This document shows, piece by piece, positions 32,210 through 41,901 of a stretch of DNA of 64,000 nt. The translations under genes were made by a program, and so were the position numbers. Below the pieces are notes generated by a model. It was given only the letters and a program-made list of their open reading frames with translations, made no database searches and was not told where the DNA came from. How positions within the stretch are numbered: position 1 is the stretch's first letter; each line of letters begins with the position of its first letter. This stretch comes from Bicyclus anynana (lineage: Eukaryota; Arthropoda; Insecta; Lepidoptera; Nymphalidae): assembly GCF_947172395.1 (NCBI RefSeq), contig NC_069105.1, positions 2,356,001 through 2,420,000 of the forward strand, in the 5' to 3' direction.

Positions 32210-32730
32210 CCACCTTGCTCATATAGTTTGTAATCGTTACAATAAAACCTTAATAATCATGTTTTTGTTTACTAAATCCTTAATAAACAAAATAATTGAG
32301 TTTTTATGTTTCTTATGGCTAGTTAGTTGTAATTTCAGTATATATTACATAATAGTTATTATTATGCTATGTATTACAAATTCGATTGTATTAGGTGTCC
32401 AAAAGATATTATTTTTCATTTATCTCTTCTTGTACTGGTTTATTAAATTTTTATATATTTTACATTTAGGTTCTTATCTCTTTTGTCTAAACTACTTAAT
32501 GTTGTTAATTAATTTAGTTACTTTTAATGAAGTTCATGTTTCGTATACGTATTTTTATCAAGGCAGGTCGTTCATGTGTTACGTGCCAATGAAATGTGTT
32601 TTTGTCCATCTTAAAAAACCTGTACACAGTATTTTGCCGGTGAAGGCACGTAAGCGTGCAAATATACATTTTAAGTTATTAGGTCTAATGTCCATGATAA
32701 TAATTATCAGTAATTTGTGGATTTACATAA

Positions 32731-35592
32731 CTAAAAGTTAAGAAATCTAAATTCTTAAAATTTGGTATTTTTAATGCGGGGTCGCTTTCTACTAAACATG
32801 ATGAATTTATTGTGGCTATATACTCTCATTCGCCTGATATATTAGCTATAAACGAAACCTGGCTTAAAAAAGGTGAAGAGGGCCGTGCACCGAATATTAG
32901 AGGCTACAAACTCTTGCATCTACCGCGCCCTCCTGAAGTACGCTCTCGAGGGGGGGGCGTAGGGTTTTACGTTAAGCAGGGCGTTAGAATCCGCAAGTGT
33001 ACCCACCCGTGTGGGCCAGTAGAAGTTGAACAGATGTGGTTGTCGCTAAATATTAATTCGCACAACATTTTATTAGGCACCGCCTACCGCCCACCCTGGG
33101 TTGATATTGATAAATTTTTCGATACTCTGTTAGAATCAATTCTATTTTTCTCTAAATTTGACGAGATTGTATTACTGGGAGATTTTAATATTAATCTATT
33201 AGATAGTACCAGCAACGGTACAGTCCAATTCAAGCAATTTTTATCTTATTTTAATCTACATAATTTTATAACCGAACCAACACACTTTACATCTCACAGT
33301 AGCAGCCTCATAGATGTCATTTGCTCTAACTTGCCTCTTGTCAATATTACTGTCACTCATAAACCTGAACTTGGAGGTCACGCAATGGTATTTGCAGAAG
33401 TTAAAATTATCAAGCCCAAACCTCCTGTAAAACGAATAACTTATCGACCTTTAAAAAGTATTGTTATAGCCGATTTTGATAAAGAGCTTGAATATATAAA
33501 TTGGAAAGCAATTATCAACCAGGATAAGGTGGATCTTATGGTCGAAATTTTTAATAAAATAATTTTAAGTCTGTTTGATAAGTATGCTCCAGAAAAATCT
33601 TTTATCTCCAAAAGTCAACATAGTCCTTGGATAACCAGTAACGTACGCCTCATGATGAAACTACGTGATGAGGCGCATGCAAAATACAAAGCTCTTAATA
33701 CTATAGATAGTAAAAATAATTATAAAAATTTGAAAGCTCTATCATTTTTCAGTATGGTTAGCGAAAAAAAAGCATACTACGACTTTCATATTAATGCTCA
33801 TTTACGTAATTCACCTTCCCTCTGGAAAAATCTTAAAAAACATGTTTTACCTAATTTTAAGAACACTTGCGATCTCCCTGACCAATTTGATAACCCAGAT
33901 ATAATTAATGATCATTTCTTAAACATCCCTGGAGATAATACAATTGATCCCTCCGTTTTAAGTTATTTTGAGACACAAAAGTTTTCTACCGCTAGTAGTT
34001 TTCAGATCAAGACCGTACATGAAAATGTTGTAGCTAAAATTATTCTAGAAATTAAATCTAATGCATTGGGCGTCGACAAAATTAACATGGATATGATCGT
34101 ACTTACACTACCTGCTACTCTTGAAATTATTACAGCTATAATTAATAAATCTATTTCAACATCCACATTTCCCTCACTATGGAAAACAGCTTTGGTCTTA
34201 CCGCTGCCAAAAAATAATGAACCAACTGAGATAAAGGATTTACGACCGATTAGTATTCTTCCATATGTTTCTAAGATTCTTGAAAAAGTGATATATTACC
34301 AAGTCATAAAGTATTGTGAAACAAACAACATTTTACCACTTTTTCAATCCGGTTTTAGAAAAAATCGTAGCACGTCTTCCGCTTTATCAGATGTCATCGA
34401 TAATATACTTACTTATCAAGATGCCGGTAGAGGAAGTATCCTAGCCTTACTGGACTTTTCTCGTGCGTTCGATTCAATTAATATAACTCTTTTGCTTGCC
34501 AAACTTTCACATTACGGTTTCTCGTTTACCACAGTCCTATGGTTCGCTAGTTACCTTCAAAATAGGAAGCAACGAGTTCTTTTACGCAAGATTAATGGGA
34601 ATGAATTACTGTCGACAGTAAAACCTATAAACAGAGGAGTACCCCAGGGATCTATTCTGGGTCCTTTATTATTTATTTTATATTCGGCTGATATAGTTAA
34701 CTGTTTAGAAAATTCTCAATATCACTTATACGCAGATGACTTGCAAATATATGTTCCTGTAGATCGAAAAGACGTCAATGCCTGTGTTGGTAAATTAAAC
34801 GAAATCCTTGCTAAAGTTTCACAATGGTGTAAACATAACGCGTTAATTCTTAATCCCCTTAAATCGAAATTCATGGTCGTTGGGACAAAGAAGCAAGTAA
34901 AAGATATACTAGATCAACAGCCTAGGGTACACATTGATGGAGTAAATATCGAACATGTCAATGATACTCGGAATCTAGGATTACGTATCGATGAGAACTT
35001 GCGCTTTGAGAACCACTTAATCGATCTTGCTCGGAATTGTTTTTACAGACTAAAAGTACTATATAGTATTCGATCCTTTATTAGCATTCAACTTCGAATT
35101 AAACTTTGTGACACATTAATACTTTCAAAATTTAGTTATTGTTTTACTGCATATGGCCCATGTCTTCTACAAAAGTCGTGGCGATTGATTCAGCGAGTTC
35201 AAAACGCTTGTGCTCGTTTTTGTTTCACCGTCCCGCCCAGATCACACATCACCCCATTTTTAATTGATAATAAAATATTAAATATGAAACATAGGTATCA
35301 GCTATTAGTAGGCACTCTTTTATTTGGTGTTGTCAAAACTAAAGAACCTCCATATTTATACAGTAAGCTAGCTTGGCGGGAACCTAGCTATGGTAAGAGG
35401 TCTAAAGTACCACCTTTAATAATGCCACAGCACAGGTCTGCAGCATTTCGTGGCAGTTTTAAATATCTTGCCACAAAATGTTGGAACAACATCCCCCCAC
35501 CTATTCGGGAGGTAAAATCTAAATTTACTTTTAAGAAAATTTTTCGATTGTATTTGTTAGATTGCCAAAAAGCAGACTGTGGCAATTATTAA
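32731..35592 (+). CDS. CR1-2 ORF2: endonuclease and reverse transcriptase
   Basis: Open from 32731 (after an in-frame stop at 32728) to 35592. No ATG precedes the endonuclease, so the start is unclear; reinitiation after ORF1 or a non-ATG start is possible. Endonuclease: IFNAGSLSTKHDEF, DILAINETWLKKGEE, EIVLLGDFNINLLDS and GGHAMVFAE (the usual SDH is replaced by GGH). RT: DLRPISILPYVSKILEKVIY, QSGFRKNRSTSSALSDV, LALLDFSRAFDSINITLLL, RGVPQGSILGPLLFILYSAD and YHLYADDLQIY. A C-terminal region follows. No stops or shifts, so it may be enzymatically competent. Confidence 0.9.
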   Translation, partial: LKVKKSKFLKFGIFNAGSLSTKHDEFIVAIYSHSPDILAINETWLKKGEEGRAPNIRGYKLLHLPRPPEVRSRGGGVGFYVKQGVRIRKCTHPCGPVEVEQMWLSLNINSHNILLGTAYRPPWVDIDKFFDTLLESILFFSKFDEIVLLGDFNINLLDSTSNGTVQFKQFLSYFNLHNFITEPTHFTSHSSSLIDVICSNLPLVNITVTHKPELGGHAMVFAEVKIIKPKPPVKRITYRPLKSIVIADFDKELEYINWKAIINQDKVDLMVEIFNKIILSLFDKYAPEKSFISKSQHSPWITSNVRLMMKLRDEAHAKYKALNTIDSKNNYKNLKALSFFSMVSEKKAYYDFHINAHLRNSPSLWKNLKKHVLPNFKNTCDLPDQFDNPDIINDHFLNIPGDNTIDPSVLSYFETQKFSTASSFQIKTVHENVVAKIILEIKSNALGVDKINMDMIVLTLPATLEIITAIINKSISTSTFPSLWKTALVLPLPKNNEPTEIKDLRPISILPYVSKILEKVIYYQVIKYCETNNILPLFQSGFRKNRSTSSALSDVIDNILTYQDAGRGSILALLDFSRAFDSINITLLLAKLSHYGFSFTTVLWFASYLQNRKQRVLLRKINGNELLSTVKPINRGVPQGSILGPLLFILYSADIVNCLENSQYHLYADDLQIYVPVDRKDVNACVGKLNEILAKVSQWCKHNALILNPLKSKFMVVGTKKQVKDILDQQPRVHIDGVNIEHVNDTRNLGLRIDENLRFENHLIDLARNCFYRLKVLYSIRSFISIQLRIKLCDTLILSKFSYCFTAYGPCLLQKSWRLIQRVQNACARFCFTVPPRSHITPFLIDNKILNMKHRYQLLVGTLLFGVVKTKEPPYLYSKLAWREPSYGKRSKVPPLIMPQHRSAAFRGSFKYLATKCWNNIPPPIREVKSKFTFKKIFRLYLLDCQKADCGNY

Positions 35593-36225
35593 TTATTAAT
35601 CAATAATATACAATAAATTCTATATATTTTTTCCTTTTTTTTTTTTTTTAATTTTTCTTTTCTTTTGTGTTTGCTAGCTATTGAGATTAAATTTTTTTTT
35701 TTTTTTTTTGTTCTTCTGAGATTACACTACTGTATTTTTAAACTGTATTTTGTTTTATTTTATTAGTTATATAATTATTTTGTGTTCTGTTCTTCCCTCC
35801 TAAGGGTCTGACAGAATACCAGCGTTGTGGGTACTGATGTACTCACAACAAATTTTAGCTGAGTCAGGTCCATTTTTTTGGCACAACATATTTTCTATAT
35901 ATATATATATGTATTAGTTTTAAGTTATTATTACGTTGTAAATGTATTAGTTTTAAGTTATTATGTAGTTATGTGTTGTGTTAACAAATAAATGATTTCT
36001 ATTCTATTCTATTCTATTCTATAATAAAAGTGCACACTTCTTTTTACGATCCATGTCACGACCTGTTTTCAATTTAAAATACGTTTAGTACGGTTAACGG
36101 TCGTCGAAGAAATGGTCGCCCTGAGAGACGCCTTGCCGCACGAAATCGCATCGCAGCAATTCGTGTCGTAATTTTTTGCGTTGCGAATTCGCATCGCGTC
36201 GCATCGCAGTTTTGTGTACAAGCCC

Positions 36226-36335
36226 TTAGACCAATCCTATGTACTTTAGTAATCGATGAAATGGCTATTAGGAAAGGGTTACATTAGGATAATGCGGCTA
36301 AAAGATTTTATGAACCGACAGAAGATGTGGTCAAG
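36226..36335 (+). pseudogene. P-element/THAP9-like transposase, right piece
   Basis: Continues the piece at 27851-28138 after Harbinger-1: RPILCTLVIDEMAIRKGLH, then an in-frame TAG, then DNAAKRFYEPTEDVVKT. The Asp in VIDEM is a conserved acidic position in P transposases. Sequence similarity ends near 36335 where a LINE fragment begins on the other strand. Confidence 0.7.
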
Positions 36336-36769
36336 ACAGTTTTTTAAGTCGAGTTGGGAACGAATGAGTAGGTAATAAGCCATGAGATGATGTCAAATTT
36401 AGATAATTATGACAGTTTCGATCAACACTATCAGGCTTAATATCAATATTTACATCACCAATTAAAACCACATGTCTACTTTTCTCTAAAGATTTGAGTG
36501 TATAGTCCAAGGATTCAAAGAAAGCATTCTCGTTTTTAAAAGAGGGTGGTCTATAAATAGACACTATTGATAAATTATTTATCGTCGTAATTAAGCAATT
36601 TGCGATTGATGTGTTACAGATTGAATAGATTTTTTAATATATATAACTATACCGTCGTTCTGATTGTAACAATTCGCTGTTGTATAAGAAGTGTAGTTAT
36701 CAATTTGTGGCACAAAGTGGCAGCTTCGTAGCCAACATTCGCTCAGCACTATAATGTCGGGTTCAAAAT
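36336..36769 (-). pseudogene. LINE endonuclease fragment
   Basis: Minus frames give FEPDIIVLSECWL and DGIVIYIKKSI (near 36650-36765), then, after a break with stops near 36590, MSIYRPPSFKNENAFFESLD and HVVLIGDVNIDIKPDS. These are the N-terminal half of an EEP endonuclease, including the GD-N motif. The fragment is cut on both sides by P-element and Copia sequence. The LINE clade cannot be told from this much. Confidence 0.7.
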
Positions 36770-37604
36770 GTTCTGTATGTGCCAGAATTAGCTGTCAATT
36801 TACTGTCAGTTCGTCAGACTACACAGAATAACTGTCAAGTAAAGTTTACGAAGGATTGTTGCAAAGTATATAAAGATTCTAAATTAATTCTCACAGGATA
36901 TACAAGGAACAATTTATTTGTAGGTCATAATCAAACCTTTGCTTTATTGTCTACATTACATTTATGGCATCAAAAAATGGGTCATCTAAATTATAATGAT
37001 TTTCAGAAACTTAACGAGTCCACAAATAGAGCAGATATAGAGTCAAGTAAGGACAATGTGGTATGTAACACATGTCTGAAAGGCAAACGAACAAGGCAGC
37101 CTTTCAAGAACACTGGTACAAGAGCTTCCGCCCTCTTGGAGTTGATACATTCAGATGTATGCGGACCTATGGAGGAAAAGTCTCTCGGAGGTGCCAGATA
37201 TTATGTCACATTTCTCGACGATTATTCTAGAAAGGTATTTGTTTACTTTTTACACTCTAAATCTCAAGTACTCGAAAAGTTTAAAGAATTTAAGAATTTT
37301 GTAGAAAATCAATTAAATGCAAAAGTTAAAACACTAACATGTGATAATGGCAAAGAATATGTTAATGAGGCATTTGATATTTTTTGTAGAAATTCAGGTA
37401 TTAAACGTCAGTTGACAATACCCTATACTCCTGAACAGAACGGTATGAGCGAGAGGATGAATCGAACATTAGTAGAACGTTCTAAGTTTATGCTTATGAA
37501 TTCCAGCTTATCTAAGATGTTTTGGGTCGAGGCGGTAGTTACAGCTGCATATATAATCAACAGAAGTCCTACAAAGTCCTTACAGTTTAAAACGCCTGAA
37601 TGTT
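36770..37604 (+). pseudogene. Copia-2 fragment (protease end and integrase)
   Basis: Open frame from about 36770: YVPELAVNLLSVRQ (after protease), LWHQKMGHL and CNTCLKG (zinc region), HSDVCGPMEEKSLGGARYYV, CDNGKEYVNEAFDIF and PEQNGMSERMNRTLVERSKF (integrase core acids), ending at KTPE near 37600. It is a third Copia family, distinct from Copia-1 and Copia-3. Both ends are abrupt, with no LTR, RT or gag. The frame itself has no internal stop. Confidence 0.85.
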
Positions 37605-38000
37605 GGGAGGAATGAATGGGTTGGGAAGATGCCATGACTGGAGATGAGGGAGTAGATGGAATATTCTCTATCTCCCTTGGAACTTCAAAGATTTCCTGAC
37701 ATGAAAGTAGAAAAATTAGCTTAATCATGCATTTTAGCCAAAAGACAAAACATGCCACATTAAATGGAATTAAACAATACACACGTATAGGCCTATTTTC
37801 GTCTCTTCAGGCCCAATGCCTGTGGAGGCCTCTTGTCCTATAATGGACAGCACCTTGTTTGTAATGTCCGACACTACTGGGACAGTAATACAGTTCCCAG
37901 TAGTGTGCCTCGCTCGAGACGAGGCTGCATTTTCAGAACGCGAGTTCTTCTTAATGTCCTTCCATGTCAAAGTAACATTGTTACTATGAATAGTACTAGG
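37605..38000 (-). pseudogene. Harbinger Myb/SANT partner gene fragment
   Basis: Minus strand: an exon end at about 37970-37785 reads MTWKDIKKNSRSENAASSRA, TGNCITVPVVSD and NKVLSIIGQEASTGI, like the Myb/SANT regulators of HARBI1-type elements. A second short exon follows an acceptor cag at about 37688 (EIFEVPREIENIPSTPSSPV). Its left end is cut by the Copia-2 fragment. The family resemblance is moderate. It would have been a DNA-binding helper for transposition. Confidence 0.5.
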
Positions 38001-38029
38001 ATTTTATTGAATAGTAATAGCAAGAGAAT

Positions 38030-38398
38030 TTAGGTGCTGTAGACTTCTGTGGTGTAGACGTAGACGAGGTTTATGGAACTGTAGACTTTAGGTTTTTTCT
38101 CTGCCCGTAGCTTTTTGCGACATTCTTCTGTCCTATGTCCTAACAACCTACAGAAATTGCAACACTCTTTTATCTTCTTCTGACCTCTTGCTATACTCGT
38201 ATCATTATCATTGTTGAGTTCCTCCACTGTTCTCGCTTTGTCTACTTCGCTGTTCGCTGTCGCTTTCGCAAGAAGGAAATTTTCAAAACAGGTACGTTTG
38301 TTTTCATTAACAATGACCAAATATTTTCCATCATGGTCAATGCTAGACTCAATCATTACTTTACTCTCAAAATGAGAGAGGTATGTAGTAGAGGCCAA
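38030..38398 (-). pseudogene. Retrotransposon Gag fragment with zinc knuckle
   Basis: 122 codons ending near 38030. It contains CNFCRLLGHRTEEC, a CX2CX4HX4C knuckle, followed by a basic tail. Upstream residues look like the end of a Copia-type Gag but are not distinctive. It is flanked by Harbinger partner-gene pieces on both sides. Confidence 0.6.
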
Positions 38399-38464
38399 AT
38401 GTTGTTTGAAAACTTTGCTTCTCAGATACTATTTACCGTTAGCAGGGATTCTCATGGACTGTTT

Positions 38465-38940
38465 TTTGTATTACAGGAGGAGGTGGACCCCAACCACCAC
38501 CACCACCTCCAACTAGTGTGATTGTGGAGGCAATATTGGGTCGAGTAATGGAAGTATTGCCTAATAGTTATGATAGTGATGCCCTGGATTGTAATGTATG
38601 TTATCTATTACAAATTTTGTACTTCATATTTATGATGAATATATTATATTTAAGTTTAATATTTCCCTTTAATTATACAGGATATAAGCACAATTGAAAT
38701 AAATGAGGCTACAAATAGTCAGTAGGCTACTTCTAGTGTCGAAAGCAACATTATAATCAGCATGCCAGAGCATGAAAAGGTATATAATTAATTAATCATA
38801 ATATATGTAGAGAGTTGTATTGTAACATGCTTTTCACTGTTTTATAACTTAATGATGTTTTAGGAGAATTACATCCCAGAGAGGTCCAACCATTCAAACC
38901 AAAGTGAACCAGAGGCATGTTTCAGTAAGTCTGAAGTATG
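38465..38940 (+). pseudogene. Harbinger-3 partner gene, small C-terminal exons
   Basis: Three exon-like pieces on the plus strand: after an acceptor at about 38476, GGGGPQPPPPPPTSVIVEAI to a donor near 38597; after an acceptor at 38681, DISTIEINEATNSQ and an in-frame TAG; after an acceptor near 38863, ENYIPERSNHSNQSEPEACF. The Gly/Pro-rich block and short exons resemble the NAIF1/Myb-like partner of HARBI1 elements, and the transposase lies just downstream on the other strand. The DNA-binding exon is missing. Confidence 0.5.
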
Positions 38941-39545
38941 TATTTATAACAGCTATTTCATCGTCAAGTCAAGTTTTTTTTCATTTCAGCACTATGCTTT
39001 AAAAGTTACTTTGTAAAAAGGATATTATGGTGCCAGATATGTGTGATTTTTAACCTAAGTGTACATACAAATTATACTGTATTTTACTAGTTGGTTATTT
39101 AGTTTTTGTATCCTCTTCAGTACTATGCCATAAAAGTATATTAAGCTAAATATGGTGCCAAATGTATACCTAAATTGTACCTACATAAGAAATATACTGA
39201 TTTTATTTGATGATTATGAATTCATTTTATTTTGTCCATACCTACCTTCTCAAATCCAAAAAAAATTAATTACTATTCATCAGTTTAATTTAATAAGATT
39301 TTTTACTGGCCACTATCCTATAAAGACACTTTAACATGTGTTCTAAAGCAGTGTAGCATCACTAACTTCCCAATTATATTGATTTTTTCATGCATAAGGT
39401 ACAAAAGGAAAGAAATAAAATGCACTTTCAAGTACTAAAATGTATTCGTTAATTCGAGTGTTTTGAAATAATTATTAATAAGAGCTCTCCTTACTTGGTT
39501 TACATCTCTTCTAATATGATACTGTACCAGTATCCTGTAACTGTC
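38941..39545. other. No gene seen
   Basis: AT-rich spacer between the partner-gene exons and the end of the HARBI1-type transposase gene. Probably Harbinger-3 internal non-coding sequence; no supported site. Confidence 0.4.
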
Positions 39546-40666
39546 TTATTTGCCCCCTTTGAATGAGTTATTCCCACGGTGCTGGTCAGGGTCATCTATA
39601 GGTATCTCGTCCCCATTCAACTCTAAAATGTTGTGCAGGACGGCAGTAGCAACTATAATTGGCAAACAATTATTTAAATTCACCCAGATTCCTAATGCCA
39701 AAACCGGGAAGCGCCTTTTCCAAATACCGAAAAGTCTTTCGACAGGCATACTGGTTCTTATTTGTGACTCATTCTACAAAGACTCTTCAGTAGTAATTAT
39801 TCGGTCCAATGGCATCATTATATAACTTCGGTTCATGTATCCACTGTCAGCAACAAGAACAGAGTCCGTATAATGACCTATTTCAAACATTGCATTTCTT
39901 CTACATGAACTAAAAATGCGTTCGTCATGAGCACTACCAGGCCATCTTGCTACTATGTCTGTAATTATCAAATTGGCATTACATATCACTTGAGTGTTAA
40001 TAGACATATAGCCTTTTCGGTTCCTAAAAGTTTCGGCATGTTCTCCTCCTGGAGAAATAATCTTTATATGAGTACAGTCTAGAGCACCAATAACTTTAGG
40101 AAATCTGGCTATTCTGTGGAAGTCCAGTTGAGTTGTCCTAATTTCCTCTGCGTCTTGAGGAAATTTTATGAAGTCCTTGCTTAGACACGCAATCGCAGCA
40201 GTCACTTTGTGAATCACTCTGTTTGCAGTGGACCTGCTAACCCCACAAAAATCACCCATTGTCAGTTGGTGGCATCCAGTTGCATAGAACCTCAAAGCTT
40301 GTAGAAATTGACTCATGGGAGGCAGTGAATTATTTCTGAAATGAAAAAAAAAACTCTTTTATAACTTTACGAGTCCTTTGCATTTGGTAGTAGTAGAGAT
40401 AGTAGTAACTTGGTAGTTTGTTATAGGTAGGTAAGTACTTACTTATCATTAGGAAATTCCAATTTATGTTCAATCAATCCCAAATTATATAATGCATTAG
40501 ATTTTGATAGGCGAAATCTAGTTTTGAATGCAACTTCATCGTATTCTTCATAAAAGTTATGACGTTTTTGAACAACCCTGGGTCTTTTCGTCATAGTTTC
40601 TAAATCGTCCAAATATTCAAGAATATTTAGATTATTATCTCCCTCCATTATAAAATTAAAAGCCAT
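39546..40666 (-). pseudogene. Harbinger-3 HARBI1-type transposase, one nonsense codon
   Basis: Exon 1 40666-40443 (ATG at 40666, donor GTAAGT) and exon 2 40335-39546 (acceptor after ttttcatttcag) join in phase 2. Catalytic motifs are all present: PKVIGALDCTHIKI, DSVLVADSGYMNRSY and MPVERLFGIWKRRF (D, D, E). One in-frame TAG at about 39774 (after TTEESL) stops the protein before the last acid; the frame continues unbroken to 39546 after it. It would otherwise be about 337 codons, close to HARBI1 family size. The enzyme needs a Myb-like partner for nuclear entry and end binding. Confidence 0.9.
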
Positions 40667-40954
40667 TATAGGTAGATAAAAGCTCAGATGAAAAGTGGTA
40701 AGTGTTATCCCAATTTTAACTTTACGAAACTTGTATGCTTGCGAGCGTAATAAACATAACCTGCAAATTTATCTGTCAAACACTTAAACGAAGAATAAAC
40801 GGGGTATGAACGCTTGGTTAAGATAAACGCCCGATTTACGTCCTTAACCAGCATATGAGCTGTGGTGAACAGGAAATTTGGACTTAACGGCGTTTAACTT
40901 ATTTAAACGGTTGATTATGTTTAAACGAATGTCGGTGAACTCGAACCTTAGTAT
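40667..40954. other. Harbinger-3 5' flank
   Basis: Non-coding DNA upstream of the HARBI1-type transposase. It contains several gtttaa/ttaaac motifs (40790-40930) and may include the element end near cgaatgtcggtgaactcgaa (about 40928-40947), but I cannot find the matching inverted end on the left. Confidence 0.35.
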
Positions 40955-40958
40955 CTGT

Positions 40959-41744
40959 TCAATCTGGTAAAATCAAATACAATTCTTTGTCAAGCTTTGA
41001 GTTTAAAAACGCTCCACAGACATCCATTTGGTTTATTTCTAATCCTAGCTTAGTAGCAACAGCCACAAAAATCCTAAAAGTATTTAGCTTTGCTACAGGG
41101 GCATATAAGTCCTCGTCACATTCCTGTTCAAAACCTCGAGCCACTAACCTTGCTTTGTAGCAATCTGCCTTTTTCTTTAACACCCATTTTGAACTAATTA
41201 CCTCTTTTCCATCTGGTATTTGATCTACTTCTGTCCACGTGTTATTTTCCTTTAACTGACTAAGTTCATTACTGATAGCCTCCTTCCAGTTTTCAGCCTT
41301 ATCTGACATTATAGCTTCTTTATAATTTCTAGGTTCTGCAATATACAAATGATAGTCATGTAGGTACCTTGGCTTTCTTACAGTTCTTGTTTGTCTACTT
41401 TCTTGACGAAAATCAAAGCTCTCATCTTGCTCTTCATTTTCATGTCCCACACTCTGGTCCTGAGTAACATCTAGTACTGTATCATTTGCCTCATCCTGGT
41501 TCTGTCAATTTCTCTGTGTCTCTGCTTCATTGGTATCAAAGAACTCATCTTCCTCCTCCTCCTGCTCATTATTTTCTAACGGTATATCGAGTGAAATTAT
41601 ATTATCCTTTTCCTGAATATTTTCAATATTTTTATCTTTCTGTCCAGTTTGTTCTACAAAAACAATGTCTCTTTTAATATGTACTTCTTTTTTGTCTTCA
41701 TAGTAAACTCTAAATCCTTTACTTTCATCATAACCAACGAACAT
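40959..41744 (-). pseudogene. Copia-3 integrase tail and RT N-terminus
   Basis: Two frames: 41744-41505 (MFVGYDESKGFRVYYEDKKE, then an acidic linker rich in Glu) and 41450-40959 (EAISNELSQLKENNTW, VISSKWVLKKKA, CYKARLVARGFEQ and QMDVCGAFLNSKLDKELYL). These are the integrase C-terminal and early RT motifs. The sequence ends before the YVDD box. Confidence 0.8.
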
Positions 41745-41901
41745 AACCTTTTCCCCTTTTATGTCCCATTTCAGTCTGTTTGCCTTTGGTATGTGAACAA
41801 ATGCATAGTTTCAGAACACTCCACATAAGCTCTGTAAATCAAAATCACGTTCATAAAATGTCTTGTAGGGTGTCTTTTCTCCTTCCCTACTCTTTGAAGT
41901 T

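Larger units (their letters stand above)
30810..36020 (+). mobile_element. CR1-2, full-length-looking CR1-type LINE
   Basis: Contains a 5' UTR from 30810 (purine-rich start), ORF1 31091-32209, ORF2 to 35592, a 3' UTR with T-rich stretches, and a terminal (ATTCT)n tail at about 35998-36020. The host transposase sequence and the six-base repeat ataata (30804-30809 and 36021-36026) define both boundaries. Both frames are open. This is one of the best-preserved autonomous elements in the window. Confidence 0.9.
28732..36054 (-). pseudogene. Harbinger-1 transposase (two exons), exon 1 split by a LINE
   Basis: Exon 2 (29623-28732) has ANFPNCIGAVDGKHIRVR, FVFVGDEAFSISNN and RRYVECTFGILANKW, which carry the D, D and E of the Harbinger nuclease. 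Exon 1 ends at 30545 with donor GTAAG; the acceptor before 29623 reads gttacag. The apparent ATG at 30804 is not the start: the frame continues on the far side of the CR1 LINE at 36021-36054, beginning with ATG. Discounting the LINE and its six-base ataata duplication, exon 1 is 293 nt, identical in length to exon 1 of Harbinger-2. The insertion disrupts the gene; otherwise no stop is seen. Confidence 0.9.
28139..36225. mobile_element. Harbinger-1 (PIF/Harbinger transposon) with nested CR1 LINE
   Basis: Terminal inverted repeats: left gggcttgtacacaaaactgc from 28140, and its reverse complement ending at 36225, matching for about 29 bases. They are followed by subterminal copies of gcgatgcg/cgcatcgc. 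TTA flanks both ends (28136-28138 and 36226-36228), the usual Harbinger target duplication. It carries a plus-strand MADF-BESS gene and a minus-strand transposase gene whose exons interleave. A CR1 LINE (30810-36020) sits in transposase exon 1; without it the element is about 2.9 kb. It interrupts a P-element relic. Confidence 0.9.

Noticed and set aside
32812..32814. GTG at 32812 as the true start of CR1-2 ORF2
   Set aside because: It lies inside the endonuclease domain; recognisable residues (IFNAGSL) precede it.
28136..36228. TTAA target duplication (piggyBac-like) for Harbinger-1
   Set aside because: The right flank reads TTAG, and the transposase is of Harbinger type, which duplicates TTA.
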